Positions 33,964 to 42,397 of a stretch of 44,366 bases of DNA are shown here, in pieces. The number at the start of each line of letters is the position of its first letter. The stretch's first letter is position 1. Made by a program: the position numbers and the translations under genes. Under the pieces are notes generated by a model that was not told the DNA's origin, did not search any database, and worked only from the letters and a program-made list of their open reading frames with translations. Location: contig NZ_SORW01000018.1 in assembly GCF_004405105.1 (NCBI RefSeq), forward strand, positions 1 to 44,366, given 5' to 3'. This DNA comes from Jeotgalibacillus sp. R-1-5s-1. GTDB lineage: Bacteria; Bacillota; Bacilli; Bacillales; Jeotgalibacillaceae.

Positions 33964-34947
33964 ATGAAGGTGGAAGATCAAATCAAATCTTTTGTAGCGA
34001 TTTATGAACAGCTTCGAAAAAAATACCGTTGGCGGGCAAACAATCAGTCATTAATTATGATTGCCGGGCAGCTGGCAGCGCACGAAAAACCTTTTCAGCT
34101 CAATGAGTTTATCCGTCTTGTTGATTTCATAAAGGATGAATCAAGTGCCTTTTCCTACGTACAGTCAACGGATTTAAGATTTATGCTGGCGGGTCTGCTG
34201 TGGGCTGAGTATGAAGATCCTCAAAGTGCCTATCCTGACATGATGCAAATCTATGAAAAACTGATCGAAGGTGGCTTTAAAAGGAGTCCACACGCTTACA
34301 TTGCTGCCTATGCCCTGTTCAGTTCTTTAAAAGATGGGGATGATGCTGATGAGCATGTAGAACGATCCATCAATATGTATAAAGGAATTAAAGAAAAGCA
34401 TTTTTTCCTGACCTCACATGAAGATTACCCGCTCTCCGTTTTGCTTGCTGAAGAAGAGGGAGAGCAGGAAGAACTTCTCGATGATATGTCTTATTACTAT
34501 GACCAGCTTCACATCGTACTGGCAAAGGGCAATAACAGACAATTTCTGTCTCAGATTCTTACATACGGACGTCAGGATAACCGCCAGCTGCTCGTGCAGA
34601 ACACGGTTACCTGGCTTGATGACCTGAGACAGAACAAGATGAAGCTCCGCGGGAACCATTTGCCGGTGGTTGGCGTTTTAGCACTGGCTGGGAGACCGTC
34701 TGATCTGCTGCCGGAAGTGAAAGATGTTTTTGAAAACCTCGTCAGCCATAAGCAATTCAAGTGGCATCGGGATCTATGCTTCATGGTTGCCGTACGCTTT
34801 GTTGTACAGAAGCAGGCGGAGGAAAACCGCTTTTTGGATGTCGGTCTGGCTACAACGATTGAATCCATTTTGCAGGCACAACAGGCAGCGACCTTTGCTG
34901 CGATTTCAGCATCGGCAGCAGCTGCAGCAAGTTCATCAAGCGATTAA
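33964..34947 (+). CDS. DUF4003 family protein
   Basis: A 327-residue, soluble, mainly helical protein. The beginning (QIKSFVAIYEQLRKKYRW) and the low-complexity tail of Ala and Ser (ASAAAAASSSSD) fit DUF4003 of Bacillales, whose function is unknown. Internal features include YAALYALFSSL-like helices and the HLPVVGVLALAG segment. AGGTG lies before the ATG. It sits between fusB (15 bp upstream) and a glutamine amidotransferase gene (21 bp downstream), a compact three-gene unit. Confidence 0.82.
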   Translation: MKVEDQIKSFVAIYEQLRKKYRWRANNQSLIMIAGQLAAHEKPFQLNEFIRLVDFIKDESSAFSYVQSTDLRFMLAGLLWAEYEDPQSAYPDMMQIYEKLIEGGFKRSPHAYIAAYALFSSLKDGDDADEHVERSINMYKGIKEKHFFLTSHEDYPLSVLLAEEEGEQEELLDDMSYYYDQLHIVLAKGNNRQFLSQILTYGRQDNRQLLVQNTVTWLDDLRQNKMKLRGNHLPVVGVLALAGRPSDLLPEVKDVFENLVSHKQFKWHRDLCFMVAVRFVVQKQAEENRFLDVGLATTIESILQAQQAATFAAISASAAAAASSSSD

Positions 34948-34968
34948 ATACAGAGACGGGGAACTAAT

Positions 34969-35673
34969 ATGAGACTGATTTGTTTGCAGCACGTCTGGTA
35001 CGATGACGCAGGCTATTTAGAAGAGTGGGTAAAAGTATGGGGGTGCAGCCTTCATTACTTTGACGCAAAAGAGCCTGAACAATATCCGGAGCTTGAAGAT
35101 GAAGATGTCCTTGTTGTTCTTGGAGGTCCGATGAGTGTCATGGATCTGCCTGATACTGAATGGATGCAGAAGGAAGTGGCTTATATTGAAAAAGCACTTC
35201 AGCACGGGTATAAGGTGATCGGAATTTGCCTCGGTTCTCAGCTGCTTGCTCATATTCACGGCACAGAAGTTCATACGCTTCCCAAGTATGAAATGGGGTG
35301 GGCTGAGATTAACTGGGACCACGGCTTTTTGGAGGACTTTGATGTGGAGGACATGGACATCCCGATGTTTCACTGGCACAGCGATCTGTATGAGCTTCCA
35401 GAATGTACAAAACCGCTTGGCAAAACGGATCTGACACCTGTTCAGGGATTTTATACAGATCAGGTACTGGCGTTTCAATTCCACCCTGAAATGACAGTGA
35501 AGGGGATTCAGCAGCTGATTGACCATGATCATCAGGAAATTGAGCAGAGAGATACGTCTGTTGAAATTGAAGAGCCGCGTGCAGATCCGGGTTTCGTTGA
35601 ACAAAGTCATAACCGTTTCCAACCGATACTCGAAAAATTTCTCGGCGTATCCGGTGAAAAAAAGATTGATTAG
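34969..35673 (+). CDS. Class I glutamine amidotransferase-like protein
   Basis: A 234-residue type 1 GATase domain. The nucleophile elbow GICLGSQLLAH holds Cys87, and the catalytic His and Glu lie in AFQFHPEM. LGGPMSVMD is the oxyanion-hole strand. It resembles the GMP-synthase-like amidotransferases that act on their own, including gamma-glutamyl or glutathione-related hydrolases. It has a C-terminal acidic extension (QEIEQRDTSVEIEEPR). The likely reaction is removal of ammonia from glutamine or a gamma-glutamyl compound; the partner is unknown. It is last in the fusB unit, and no terminator is obvious before 35712. Confidence 0.87.
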   Translation: MRLICLQHVWYDDAGYLEEWVKVWGCSLHYFDAKEPEQYPELEDEDVLVVLGGPMSVMDLPDTEWMQKEVAYIEKALQHGYKVIGICLGSQLLAHIHGTEVHTLPKYEMGWAEINWDHGFLEDFDVEDMDIPMFHWHSDLYELPECTKPLGKTDLTPVQGFYTDQVLAFQFHPEMTVKGIQQLIDHDHQEIEQRDTSVEIEEPRADPGFVEQSHNRFQPILEKFLGVSGEKKID

Positions 35674-35676
35674 GGG

Positions 35677-35725
35677 TAGACATCTTTTTGAATTGTGTAT
35701 ACAATAAGAATGAGATTCATTCTCA
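35677..35725 (+). promoter_or_regulatory. Promoter with Fur-like box
   Basis: TAGACA (35677-35682) and TACAAT (35700-35705) are spaced 17 bp, each one base from consensus. Over the expected start point lies TGAGATTCATTCTCA (35711-35725), a 7-1-7 palindrome matching the Fur consensus TGATAATNATTATCA at 11 of 14 informative positions. Confidence 0.65.
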
Positions 35726-35880
35726 ACTAAAAATAAACGAATCGTCGCTGATTCTTAACACAACTTCTGCAGCAAAGTTTCGATTCGCACCGTCACCTTG
35801 CTGCCAGGAAGAATAAAAGCGACACCCCCTCTATTGAGCCGGAGCCTGCCGACACACAGACTCCGGCTATATTTGTGTGT
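35712..35880 (+). ncRNA. Candidate iron-responsive small RNA (FsrA-like in logic)
   Basis: No reading frame fits this stretch. From the predicted start the RNA could form CGAATCG/CGATTCG (35738/35781) or GCAGCAA/TTGCTGC (35769/35798). It then has an unpaired C-rich stretch ACACCCCCTCTATT (35822-35835), complementary to AGGAGG-type ribosome binding sites. It ends with AGCCGGAG/CTCCGGCT (35837-35868) and ATATTTGTGTGT. This is the arrangement of Fur-repressed, C-rich regulators such as B. subtilis FsrA. The terminator's T-tract is weak, so the 3' end is uncertain. Confidence 0.5.
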
Positions 35881-36180
35881 AGAAAAGCGGAAGTTCGCGT
35901 TTAGCGGCGTATGCGGTGGACTGAGGCGATTAAGATAAAGGAAACACGGAGAGCGTCAGCGAGCCGATGTTGACTTATCGAAATGAGCAGAGGGAAGCGC
36001 ACTAGCCGCTGCTAACTGTAGCTGGACACGAAGAAAAGCGGAGGCGACTTGCTCAGCCCCGACAAGCATAAGGCGAAGATGAAAAGAGGGCTGACCTTTG
36101 CCCGAGTTCATCTTTGACTTATGACCTCGAGGGCTAGTCGCTGCAGCTGGACAACAAGAAAAGCGAAAGTTCGCGTTTAG
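35881..36180. repeat. Family B palindromic repeats, two adjacent copies
   Basis: GAAAAGCGGAAGTTCGCGTT opens a first, diverged unit (to about 36030) ending GTAGCTGGACACGAAGAAAAGCG. A second unit (36031-36170) follows, with arms GCGACTTGCTCAGCCCCGAC / CTCGAGGGCTAGTCGC and CATAAGGCGAAGATGAA / TTCATCTTTGACTTATG. Such elements recur in Bacillales. No gene is supported here. Confidence 0.8.
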
Positions 36181-36193
36181 CAACTTATTCGAG

Positions 36194-36516
36194 TTATTTA
36201 ACTACTCTTTCGGGTTATTTGACCACTCTTTACACTTATTTGACCACTTTCGATTGTTATTTAACTACTCTCAGCCCTTATTTAACCACTCTCACAAAAT
36301 ATCCCGGCGCAGGCCGGGGGCTCTTGAAGATTTTGAGTAATCTAGCGCGATCCTGCGTCCAGGTACAGGATTGCGAGCGGCCATTCCCATTGATTGGACA
36401 ACTTTTTGCTGGTATTTGTCAACGCTATGGCGTTATTGAACAACTCTTTTGCATTATTTAACAACTTCATCCGTTTATTTGACAACTCTTATTCATTATT
36501 TAACGACTCTCAAAAA
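36194..36516. repeat. Interrupted array of exact 21-bp units
   Basis: Five units start at 36194, 36215, 36236, 36257 and 36278. Six more start at 36391, 36412, 36433, 36454, 36475 and 36496. The core is TTATTTAACNACTCT or TTATTTGACNACTCT plus a six-base variable spacer. The two blocks are parted by 92 bp (36299-36390) of GC-rich sequence with its own hairpin (GCGATCCTG / CAGGATTGC). Translation would give YLTTL-type heptads, but there is no start signal and the blocks are in different frames. Confidence 0.85.
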
Positions 36517-36636
36517 AGTTATCCTGTTAAGACTACGGATGAGAATGAACTTCTCCTTTTTATCATCTTCCCCTTGCTTCTTCCGGCAAAATAAGGTAGG
36601 CTATACAACAACATTAATTTTTCTGACAATTTCATA

Positions 36637-36790
36637 TCTTATCGAGAGAGGTTGAGGGACTGGCCCTTTGACGCCTCAGCAACCAGCTATTTATAGCCCG
36701 GTGCTAATGCCAGCAGGCGTATGCCTGAATGATAAGAGGACCTTACACGTAAAGAACCTTCTCTTATCATCATAGATTAGGTTCTTTTTT
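36637..36790 (+). ncRNA. SAM-I (S-box) riboswitch
   Basis: The conserved AGAGAGGTTGAGGGACTGGCCC, then GACGCCTCAGCAACC and GGTGCTAATGCCAGCAGG, mark the S-box. P1 is TCTTATC (36637-36643) / GATAAGA (36731-36737). The P1 3' strand ATGATAAGAG (36729-36738) can instead pair with CTCTTATCAT (36761-36770) as antiterminator. The terminator is AAAGAACCT (36751-36759) / AGGTTCTTT (36779-36787) plus T run. SAM therefore turns off metI and metC. Confidence 0.95.
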
Positions 36791-36840
36791 ATTGACCAAA
36801 AACATAAAGATTGAATCCCGGTTTGAAAGGAATGAGGAAG

Positions 36841-37974
36841 ATGAGTTATTTCCCGGAAACAGAGCTTGCCCAGCTTGGTAATCGCAGTGAGAAAGATACA
36901 GGTACGGTGAATCCACCGATTTACTTGTCGACGGCTTACCGTCACAGTGGACTTGGCGAATCAACAGGATACGACTATACGAGAACAAAAAATCCTACGA
37001 GAGCCATTTTGGAGGAAGGAATTGCCCGGTTGGAAAAAGGGGATGCCGGATTCGCGACGAGCTCTGGCATGGCTGCGATACAGCTTGTTTTATCATTATT
37101 TAAACCGGGAGATGTTATCCTTGCTTCAGATGATCTTTATGGCGGAACGTACCGTTTGTTTAATCATTGGGAGAATCAGTACAATATGAAATTCCGATAT
37201 CTGGATACAAACAATGCTGATGAACTTGAAAAAGCTTATACGGAAGACGTTAAAGCCGTTTTTGTTGAAACCCCGACAAACCCGTTGATGAAGCTGACTG
37301 ATTTAAATACAGTCGGAGCTTTTACTAAAAAATATAATCTTTTGTTTATCGCGGATAATACGTTTTTAACGCCTTATTTACAGAGACCGATAGAGCATGG
37401 TGCAAACATTGTGATTCACAGTGCAACGAAATATCTTGGGGGACACAATGATGTGTTGGCTGGACTTGTTGTGACAAAAGGAGAAGAACTGAGCGAAAAG
37501 CTGTTTCAGATGCATAACGGTGCAGGAGCCGTCTTATCCCCGATGGATTCCTGGCTGTTGATCCGCGGAATGAAGACACTCGCGCTGAGGATGGACCGTC
37601 ATCAGGAAAACGCACAGGCGCTGGCGGATTTTCTGACTGAACAAACTGGCGTGACAGATGTGATCTATCCGAAGGTTGGCGGGATGTTATCCTTCCGCCT
37701 TGAAAGGGAAGAATGGATTGATCCATTTTTACGCTCGACTCAAGTGATCTCATTTGCGGAAAGTCTTGGTGGGGTGGAAAGCTTTATTACGTATCCTGCA
37801 ACGCAGACACACGCGGATATTCCTGAGGAAGAACGGGAGAAAAAAGGGATTTGTAAAAGGCTTCTGCGTTTTTCAGTAGGAATTGAACAGGTTGAGGACT
37901 TGAAAAATGATTTAAAAAAGGCGCTAGAAGCAGCCTGTAAGGAGGAGACAGCATATGACAGAACATCGCTTTGA
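36841..37974 (+). CDS. metI: Cystathionine gamma-synthase / O-acetylhomoserine thiolyase
   Basis: A 377-residue PLP-dependent Cys/Met-metabolism enzyme. The substrate- and PLP-binding segments are YDYTRTKNPTR, SSGMAAI, YGGTYRLF, ETPTNPLMKL and ADNTF. The PLP lysine is in HSATKYLGGHND. The first step of transsulfuration joins an activated homoserine with cysteine. The ATG at 36841 was chosen because the family begins close to it and GAGGAAG lies just upstream; a 10-codon extension to 36811 overlaps the AAAGGA. It is controlled by the S-box directly upstream and overlaps metC by 20 bp, matching the B. subtilis metIC operon. Confidence 0.95.
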   Translation: MSYFPETELAQLGNRSEKDTGTVNPPIYLSTAYRHSGLGESTGYDYTRTKNPTRAILEEGIARLEKGDAGFATSSGMAAIQLVLSLFKPGDVILASDDLYGGTYRLFNHWENQYNMKFRYLDTNNADELEKAYTEDVKAVFVETPTNPLMKLTDLNTVGAFTKKYNLLFIADNTFLTPYLQRPIEHGANIVIHSATKYLGGHNDVLAGLVVTKGEELSEKLFQMHNGAGAVLSPMDSWLLIRGMKTLALRMDRHQENAQALADFLTEQTGVTDVIYPKVGGMLSFRLEREEWIDPFLRSTQVISFAESLGGVESFITYPATQTHADIPEEEREKKGICKRLLRFSVGIEQVEDLKNDLKKALEAACKEETAYDRTSL

Positions 37975-39127
37975 CACGAAGCTGCTGCATCAGCCATCTT
38001 ATATTGATAAACAGACAGGGGCAGTCAACGTACCTCTGCATTATTCTTCGACGTATCATCAGCAGTCTATTGATGAATTCGGCCCTTACGATTACAGCCG
38101 CTCAGGAAATCCGACCAGACAGGCGCTGGAGGAAACGATTGCTGATCTTGAAAATGGTACAGCCGGATTTGCATTTGCTTCCGGTATGGCGGCGATCTCA
38201 TCAGCCTTTATGCTGCTGTCAGCCGGTGATCATGTCCTTGTGTCAAAGGATGTATACGGCGGCACATATCGTGTGATCACAGAGGTGCTGACACGCTTTG
38301 GCATTGATCATACATTTATTGATATGACGGACCTGGATGAGACGGCCAGAAACGTCCGGCCGAATACGAGAGTCATTTATGTAGAGACGCCATCCAATCC
38401 GACGCTGAATATAACGGATATCGAGGGTGTGGCGAAGGTAGCGAAGGCGCATGGCTGTCTCACTTTTGTTGATAACACATTTATGACACCTCTTTATCAA
38501 AAGCCGTTGGATCTGGGAGCGGATCTCGTGCTTCACAGTGCCACCAAGTTTTTGTCCGGTCATAGTGATGTCGTGGCAGGGCTTGCTGCGGTAAAGGATG
38601 AAGAGATTGCATCACGGTTAAAGTTTATTCAGAACTCATTTGGATCGATTCTCGGTGTGCAGGATAGCTGGCTGTTGCTGCGTGGTATTAAAACGCTCAG
38701 TGTGCGTATGAAGCAGTCATCTGAGACAGCTCGTGATATTGCTCAATATCTTCACCATAGTCCACTGATTGATGAAGTATACTATCCCGGGTTTTCATTT
38801 CACGCCGGCTATCATATTCATCAGCGCCAATCGACCGGGGCGGGAGCAGTACTATCATTTAGACTCCCTTCTAAAGAATGTGCGGGAGTATTTGTAGAGG
38901 CGATGAAAATTCCAGTGTTTGCGGTAAGTCTTGGTGCAGTGGAATCCATTTTATCCTATCCGGCTACAATGTCACACGCAGCGATGCCTCTTGCAGAAAG
39001 GGAAAAGCGAGGAATTACAGATGGACTGCTGCGGCTTTCCGTTGGACTCGAGGATCCTGAAGATTTGCTCTCAGATGTCAAACAGGCGCTTGCAAAAGCA
39101 TCTGAATACGCAGCGCTTCGTGTTTAA
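37955..39127 (+). CDS. metC: Cystathionine beta-lyase
   Basis: 390 residues, homologous to the preceding enzyme, with YDYSRSGNPTR, ASGMAAIS, VYGGTYRVI, ETPSNPTLNI, VDNTF and the PLP lysine in HSATKFLSGHSD. It cleaves cystathionine to homocysteine, pyruvate and ammonia, the step before methionine synthase. AAGGAGG lies eight bases before the ATG and inside the end of metI (20-bp overlap), so translation is coupled. It shares the S-box. The tandem of two related PLP enzymes is the usual metIC pair, which supports the MetC over the MetI call for the second copy. Confidence 0.94.
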   Translation: MTEHRFDTKLLHQPSYIDKQTGAVNVPLHYSSTYHQQSIDEFGPYDYSRSGNPTRQALEETIADLENGTAGFAFASGMAAISSAFMLLSAGDHVLVSKDVYGGTYRVITEVLTRFGIDHTFIDMTDLDETARNVRPNTRVIYVETPSNPTLNITDIEGVAKVAKAHGCLTFVDNTFMTPLYQKPLDLGADLVLHSATKFLSGHSDVVAGLAAVKDEEIASRLKFIQNSFGSILGVQDSWLLLRGIKTLSVRMKQSSETARDIAQYLHHSPLIDEVYYPGFSFHAGYHIHQRQSTGAGAVLSFRLPSKECAGVFVEAMKIPVFAVSLGAVESILSYPATMSHAAMPLAEREKRGITDGLLRLSVGLEDPEDLLSDVKQALAKASEYAALRV

Positions 39128-39177
39128 TCGCTCTCCCCGAGTGGAATAGTCTACCATCAACCACACGGAGGGATTCG

Positions 39178-39975
39178 ATGCTTTTTTCAAAGGATGCATT
39201 TCAAAATGAACATATCCTCGTTACAGGTGCAACAGGCGGGATCGGCTATGCGACAGTGATGGAAGCACTTAAGGCAGGTGCTTCAGTCACTGCAACCGGA
39301 CGCAATGAACAAAAGCTTGATGAATTGAAAGCAGAATGCGGTAAATCCGGTATTGCAGAAAAACTGACCATCGTAACGTCTGATCTCAATGAGGAGAGTG
39401 GCAGGAAGAATCTGCTTGAAAAAGCGAAAGAATCTTCAGGACCTGTCACAGGACTCGTCAACTCTGCAGGCATTTCCGGAGGAGACATTCTTGAGAAATT
39501 GAAAGAAGACGACATGAAAAAGATCATGCAGCTTAACTACTTTTCAACGGTTGCTCTGACACAGCTGCTTTACTCCGACATGAAAGGGGCAGGAAAAGGA
39601 GCCGTCGTCAATGTATCCTCCCTTTCCGGACTGAGAGGGACACATGGCAACACCGCCTATGCTGCATCAAAGTTTGCAGTCATCGGTTTCACCCAATCCT
39701 TTGCAGTTGAAGCGATTGAATACGGAGTCAGAGTAAATGCTGTCTGTCCAGGTTTCGTTGATACTGAAATGGGCCGGAATGCCATTAAGAAAAAAGCTGA
39801 CCGGGAAGGAAGATCCTTCGAAGAACAGCTCAAACAGGTTGAAAAAGGACTCCCATCCAGCAGAATCACGCAGCCGGAAGAAGTAGCCAGAACCATTCTT
39901 TTTCTGCTATCCGAAGCAGCTGAAAACATTGTCGGAGAATCCGTCAAAATCTCCGGTGGAAGCGTCATGCGCTAA
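39178..39975 (+). CDS. SDR-family oxidoreductase
   Basis: A 265-residue classical short-chain dehydrogenase. The coenzyme motif is TGATGGIG, LVNSAGISGG is the NNAG-type motif, the catalytic Ser lies in VNVSSLSG, and YAASK holds the Tyr and Lys. PGFVDTEMG follows. It resembles 3-oxoacyl-ACP reductase/FabG-like enzymes with an NADP-type loop (TGRNEQ). CGGAGGG precedes the ATG. It begins 50 bp after metC without a clear terminator between, so read-through from the S-box is possible, though a methionine link is not obvious. The substrate is unknown. Confidence 0.88.
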   Translation: MLFSKDAFQNEHILVTGATGGIGYATVMEALKAGASVTATGRNEQKLDELKAECGKSGIAEKLTIVTSDLNEESGRKNLLEKAKESSGPVTGLVNSAGISGGDILEKLKEDDMKKIMQLNYFSTVALTQLLYSDMKGAGKGAVVNVSSLSGLRGTHGNTAYAASKFAVIGFTQSFAVEAIEYGVRVNAVCPGFVDTEMGRNAIKKKADREGRSFEEQLKQVEKGLPSSRITQPEEVARTILFLLSEAAENIVGESVKISGGSVMR

Positions 39976-40040
39976 ATCTTTCGACTTGCGAAAAAATTGC
40001 TTGAATTACCTGTATAATCATGCTTAAATAAATTTGCGAC

Positions 40041-40073
40041 AAAGACTGCAGCAGCCAAACTGCAGTCTTTATT
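40041..40073 (+). terminator. Terminator after the SDR gene
   Basis: AAAGACTGCAG pairs with CTGCAGTCTTT across CAGCCAAA, followed by a short T-rich stretch. Confidence 0.8.
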
Positions 40074-40140
40074 GTGGAATAAGGTTTTATTATTTGACAT
40101 CATTTTCAAGATGTTGATTTGACATTTAATATTCAAAGTG

Positions 40141-40355
40141 CCTGACACACCCGGAGACTCCTGCGGCAGAAAAGCGACAGGTGAGACAGCGTAGTGCGGA
40201 GCACTAACTGGCTCACCGCGCGGCCTTGGAAAAGCGTAGGCGACTCGTCCAGCCCCGACAAGCATAAGGCGAAGATGAAAAGAGGGTTGCCCTTTACCCT
40301 CGTTCAGCTTTGACTTATGACCTCGAGGGGCTAATCGCCGGAGCTGGACAAAGGA
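40141..40355. repeat. Chimeric family A + family B repeat
   Basis: 40141-40229 is an inverted family A element (CCGGAGACTCCTGCGG ... GGCTCACCGCGCGGCCTTGG) lacking its second outer arm. It runs directly into a family B element at 40230-40355 (AAAAGCGTAGGCGACTCG, CCCCGACAAGCATAAGGCGA, then GACCTCGAGGGGCTAATCGC and GAGCTGGACAAAGG). No gene is present in 39976-40488. Confidence 0.82.
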
Positions 40356-40488
40356 AAGGGAGGGATTTTCAGCCACGGTTTACAATCATCCACACATCCA
40401 AAATAAACATCTTGAAATCGTGACAATTTCCTATATTCTTTACAATAGATAAAAGCACACGCTGCTTACATAAAAGGAGGATGCATAA

Positions 40489-41589
40489 TTGACTAACACC
40501 ATTATTCGTTTCGAGCAGGTCAGCCACCAGTTTGATGATTCCGTTGTCTTAAACAACGTATCGTTTGATATAGAAAAAGGAAGATTCTATACCTTATTGG
40601 GCCCTTCAGGCTGCGGTAAAACAACCATTCTACGCCTGATTGCCGGCTTTATGGAACCTTCACAGGGCTCTATTTATTTTGATGGGAAAAAGATCAACGA
40701 AGTGCCTGCCAACAAACGTCAGGTAAACACTGTTTTTCAGGACTATGCGCTCTTTCCGCATTTGAATGTATTTGAGAACGTTGCGTTCGGTCTTAAAATC
40801 AAAAAAATGAAAAAATCACTCATCGCTGAAAAGGTGAAGGAAGCACTGAAGTTCGTGAACCTTGAAGGCTATGAGCAGCGTGAGATCAGCGAGATGTCCG
40901 GTGGTCAGCGTCAGCGTGTGGCTATTGCCCGTGCCATTGTCAATGAGCCGGAGGTGATTTTGCTGGATGAGCCTTTATCAGCGCTGGATTTAAAGCTTCG
41001 TACAGAAATGCAGTATGAGTTGCGCGAGCTTCAGCAGAGACTCGGCATAACATTCATTTTCGTTACGCATGATCAGGAAGAGGCACTGGCGATGTCGGAT
41101 GAAATTTTCGTTTTAAATAACGGCGTCATTCAGCAGAGTGGAACGCCGACAGATATTTACGATGAACCGATTAACCGTTTCGTCGCAGATTTTATCGGGG
41201 AATCAAATATCACTTCAGGTAAAATGATCGCCGATTACAGGGTGTCATTTGCAGGCAAAGAATTTGAATGTGTAGATGCGGGACTTCAGCCAAACGAAGA
41301 GATTGAAATTGTCATTCGTCCGGAGGATCTGGCGATTACGACAAGTGAAGCCGGAAAGCTGAAGGTGAAGGTAGACTCCCAGCTGTTCAGAGGGGTTCAT
41401 TACGAGATTTGCTGCTTTGATGAATTTAATAATGAATGGCTTGTCCATTCAACAAGAAAAGCAGAGGTTGGCAGTGAAATCGGTCTGACGTTTGAGCCGG
41501 AGGCGATTCACGTTATGCGCTTTAACGAGTCTGAAGAAGATTTCGACCGTCGTCTGGAAGGCTATGCGGAGACTGGCCATGGGAACTAA
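40489..41589 (+). CDS. potA: Spermidine/putrescine ABC transporter ATP-binding protein
   Basis: A 366-residue ABC ATPase with Walker [11 protein letters not shown]-loop [19 protein letters not shown], signature MSGGQRQRV, Walker [13 protein letters not shown] and the switch His in VTHDQEEA. The C-terminal part (about 240-366) is a TOBE domain with [10 protein letters not shown], as in PotA. The start is TTG at 40489, with AAAAGGAGG eight bases upstream; an ATG at 40481 is out of frame and closed at once. It is first of the potABCD operon and overlaps potB by 11 bp. Confidence 0.95.
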   Translation: MTNTIIRFEQVSHQFDDSVVLNNVSFDIEKGRFYTLLGPSGCGKTTILRLIAGFMEPSQGSIYFDGKKINEVPANKRQVNTVFQDYALFPHLNVFENVAFGLKIKKMKKSLIAEKVKEALKFVNLEGYEQREISEMSGGQRQRVAIARAIVNEPEVILLDEPLSALDLKLRTEMQYELRELQQRLGITFIFVTHDQEEALAMSDEIFVLNNGVIQQSGTPTDIYDEPINRFVADFIGESNITSGKMIADYRVSFAGKEFECVDAGLQPNEEIEIVIRPEDLAITTSEAGKLKVKVDSQLFRGVHYEICCFDEFNNEWLVHSTRKAEVGSEIGLTFEPEAIHVMRFNESEEDFDRRLEGYAETGHGN

Positions 41590-42397
41590 AGCGAGAAATC
41601 TGTTTTTAATTCCATATGGCTTCTGGATCGTCTTTTTTGTGGCGGCACCCTTGTTATTGGTGCTATTTTACTCCTTCAGAGATTTGGATGGAGGATTCAC
41701 GCTTGCCAATTACGCAAACTTTTTCAGCTCAACCTACTTTCAGCTTGCAGTCAGTTCATTTTGGTATGCGTTTCTAATCACTTTATTTGCATTGCTCATT
41801 TCATATCCAACCGCACTGATTTTGACTAAATTAAAGCATAAACAGCTATGGCTTTTGCTGATTATCGTTCCATCATGGATTAACCTGCTGTTAAAGGTAT
41901 ATGCGTTTCTTGGGATTTTTGGAACGTATGGTCCTGCCAATGCCTTCCTCGAGGTAATGGGGATTGGTGAGCGCCAGCTGTTATTTACTGATTTCAGTTT
42001 CGTCTTTGTATCCGTTTATATTTTTATTCCGTTTATGATTTTGCCGATTTATAATGCGCTTGATAAGCTGAATCCCTCTCTCGTTGATGCATCCCGTGAT
42101 CTCGGTGCGTCAGCCTTTGAATCCTTCAGGCAGGTCATTTTTCCGTTGACGATCGATGGTGTAAAAGCAGGCTGTCAGCTTGTATTCATTCCGTCTCTGT
42201 CACTGTTTATGATCACACGTCTGATTGCTGGAAATCAGGTCATTACACTTGGAACAGCGATTGAACAGCATTTTCTTGTTACACAGGACTGGGGAATGGG
42301 TTCGGTTATTGCCGTGTTCCTGATTCTCTCTATGTTTGTCATTATGTTTTTAACCGGAAACAGAAAGTGGGGACTGACCAATGACAAAAAAGCTTAA
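41579..42397 (+). CDS. potB: Spermidine/putrescine ABC transporter permease
   Basis: A 272-residue permease with about six membrane segments. The EAA loop reads [25 protein letters not shown]. It is one of the two permease subunits of the polyamine importer. The ATG at 41579 follows GGAGA at six bases; the frame is open further upstream (to 41492), but those codons lie inside potA, and the peptide before this Met is not family-like. It overlaps potA by 11 bp and potC by 17 bp, so the operon is tightly coupled. Confidence 0.93.
   Translation: MGTKARNLFLIPYGFWIVFFVAAPLLLVLFYSFRDLDGGFTLANYANFFSSTYFQLAVSSFWYAFLITLFALLISYPTALILTKLKHKQLWLLLIIVPSWINLLLKVYAFLGIFGTYGPANAFLEVMGIGERQLLFTDFSFVFVSVYIFIPFMILPIYNALDKLNPSLVDASRDLGASAFESFRQVIFPLTIDGVKAGCQLVFIPSLSLFMITRLIAGNQVITLGTAIEQHFLVTQDWGMGSVIAVFLILSMFVIMFLTGNRKWGLTNDKKA

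Noticed and set aside
35710-35730. Six-codon ORF over the Fur-like box
   Set aside because: It begins at or before the predicted transcription start and has no ribosome binding site.
35956-36183. 75-residue minus-strand ORF in the repeat region, with a similar one at 39972-40376
   Set aside because: Both are translations of family B repeats (RGHKSKxNxGKGQPSFHLRL), a known kind of spurious ORF.
36219-36655. Possible heptad-repeat peptides (YLTTL-type) encoded by the 21-bp array
   Set aside because: No Shine-Dalgarno before any start; the two blocks fall in different frames, and the 92-bp interruption breaks the pattern. A 21-bp DNA period produces heptads in all frames automatically.
39986-40073. 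Small RNA between the SDR gene and the chimeric repeat (TATAAT at 40013, hairpin at 40041)
   Set aside because: No -35 box at proper spacing; the hairpin is explained as the terminator of the SDR gene.
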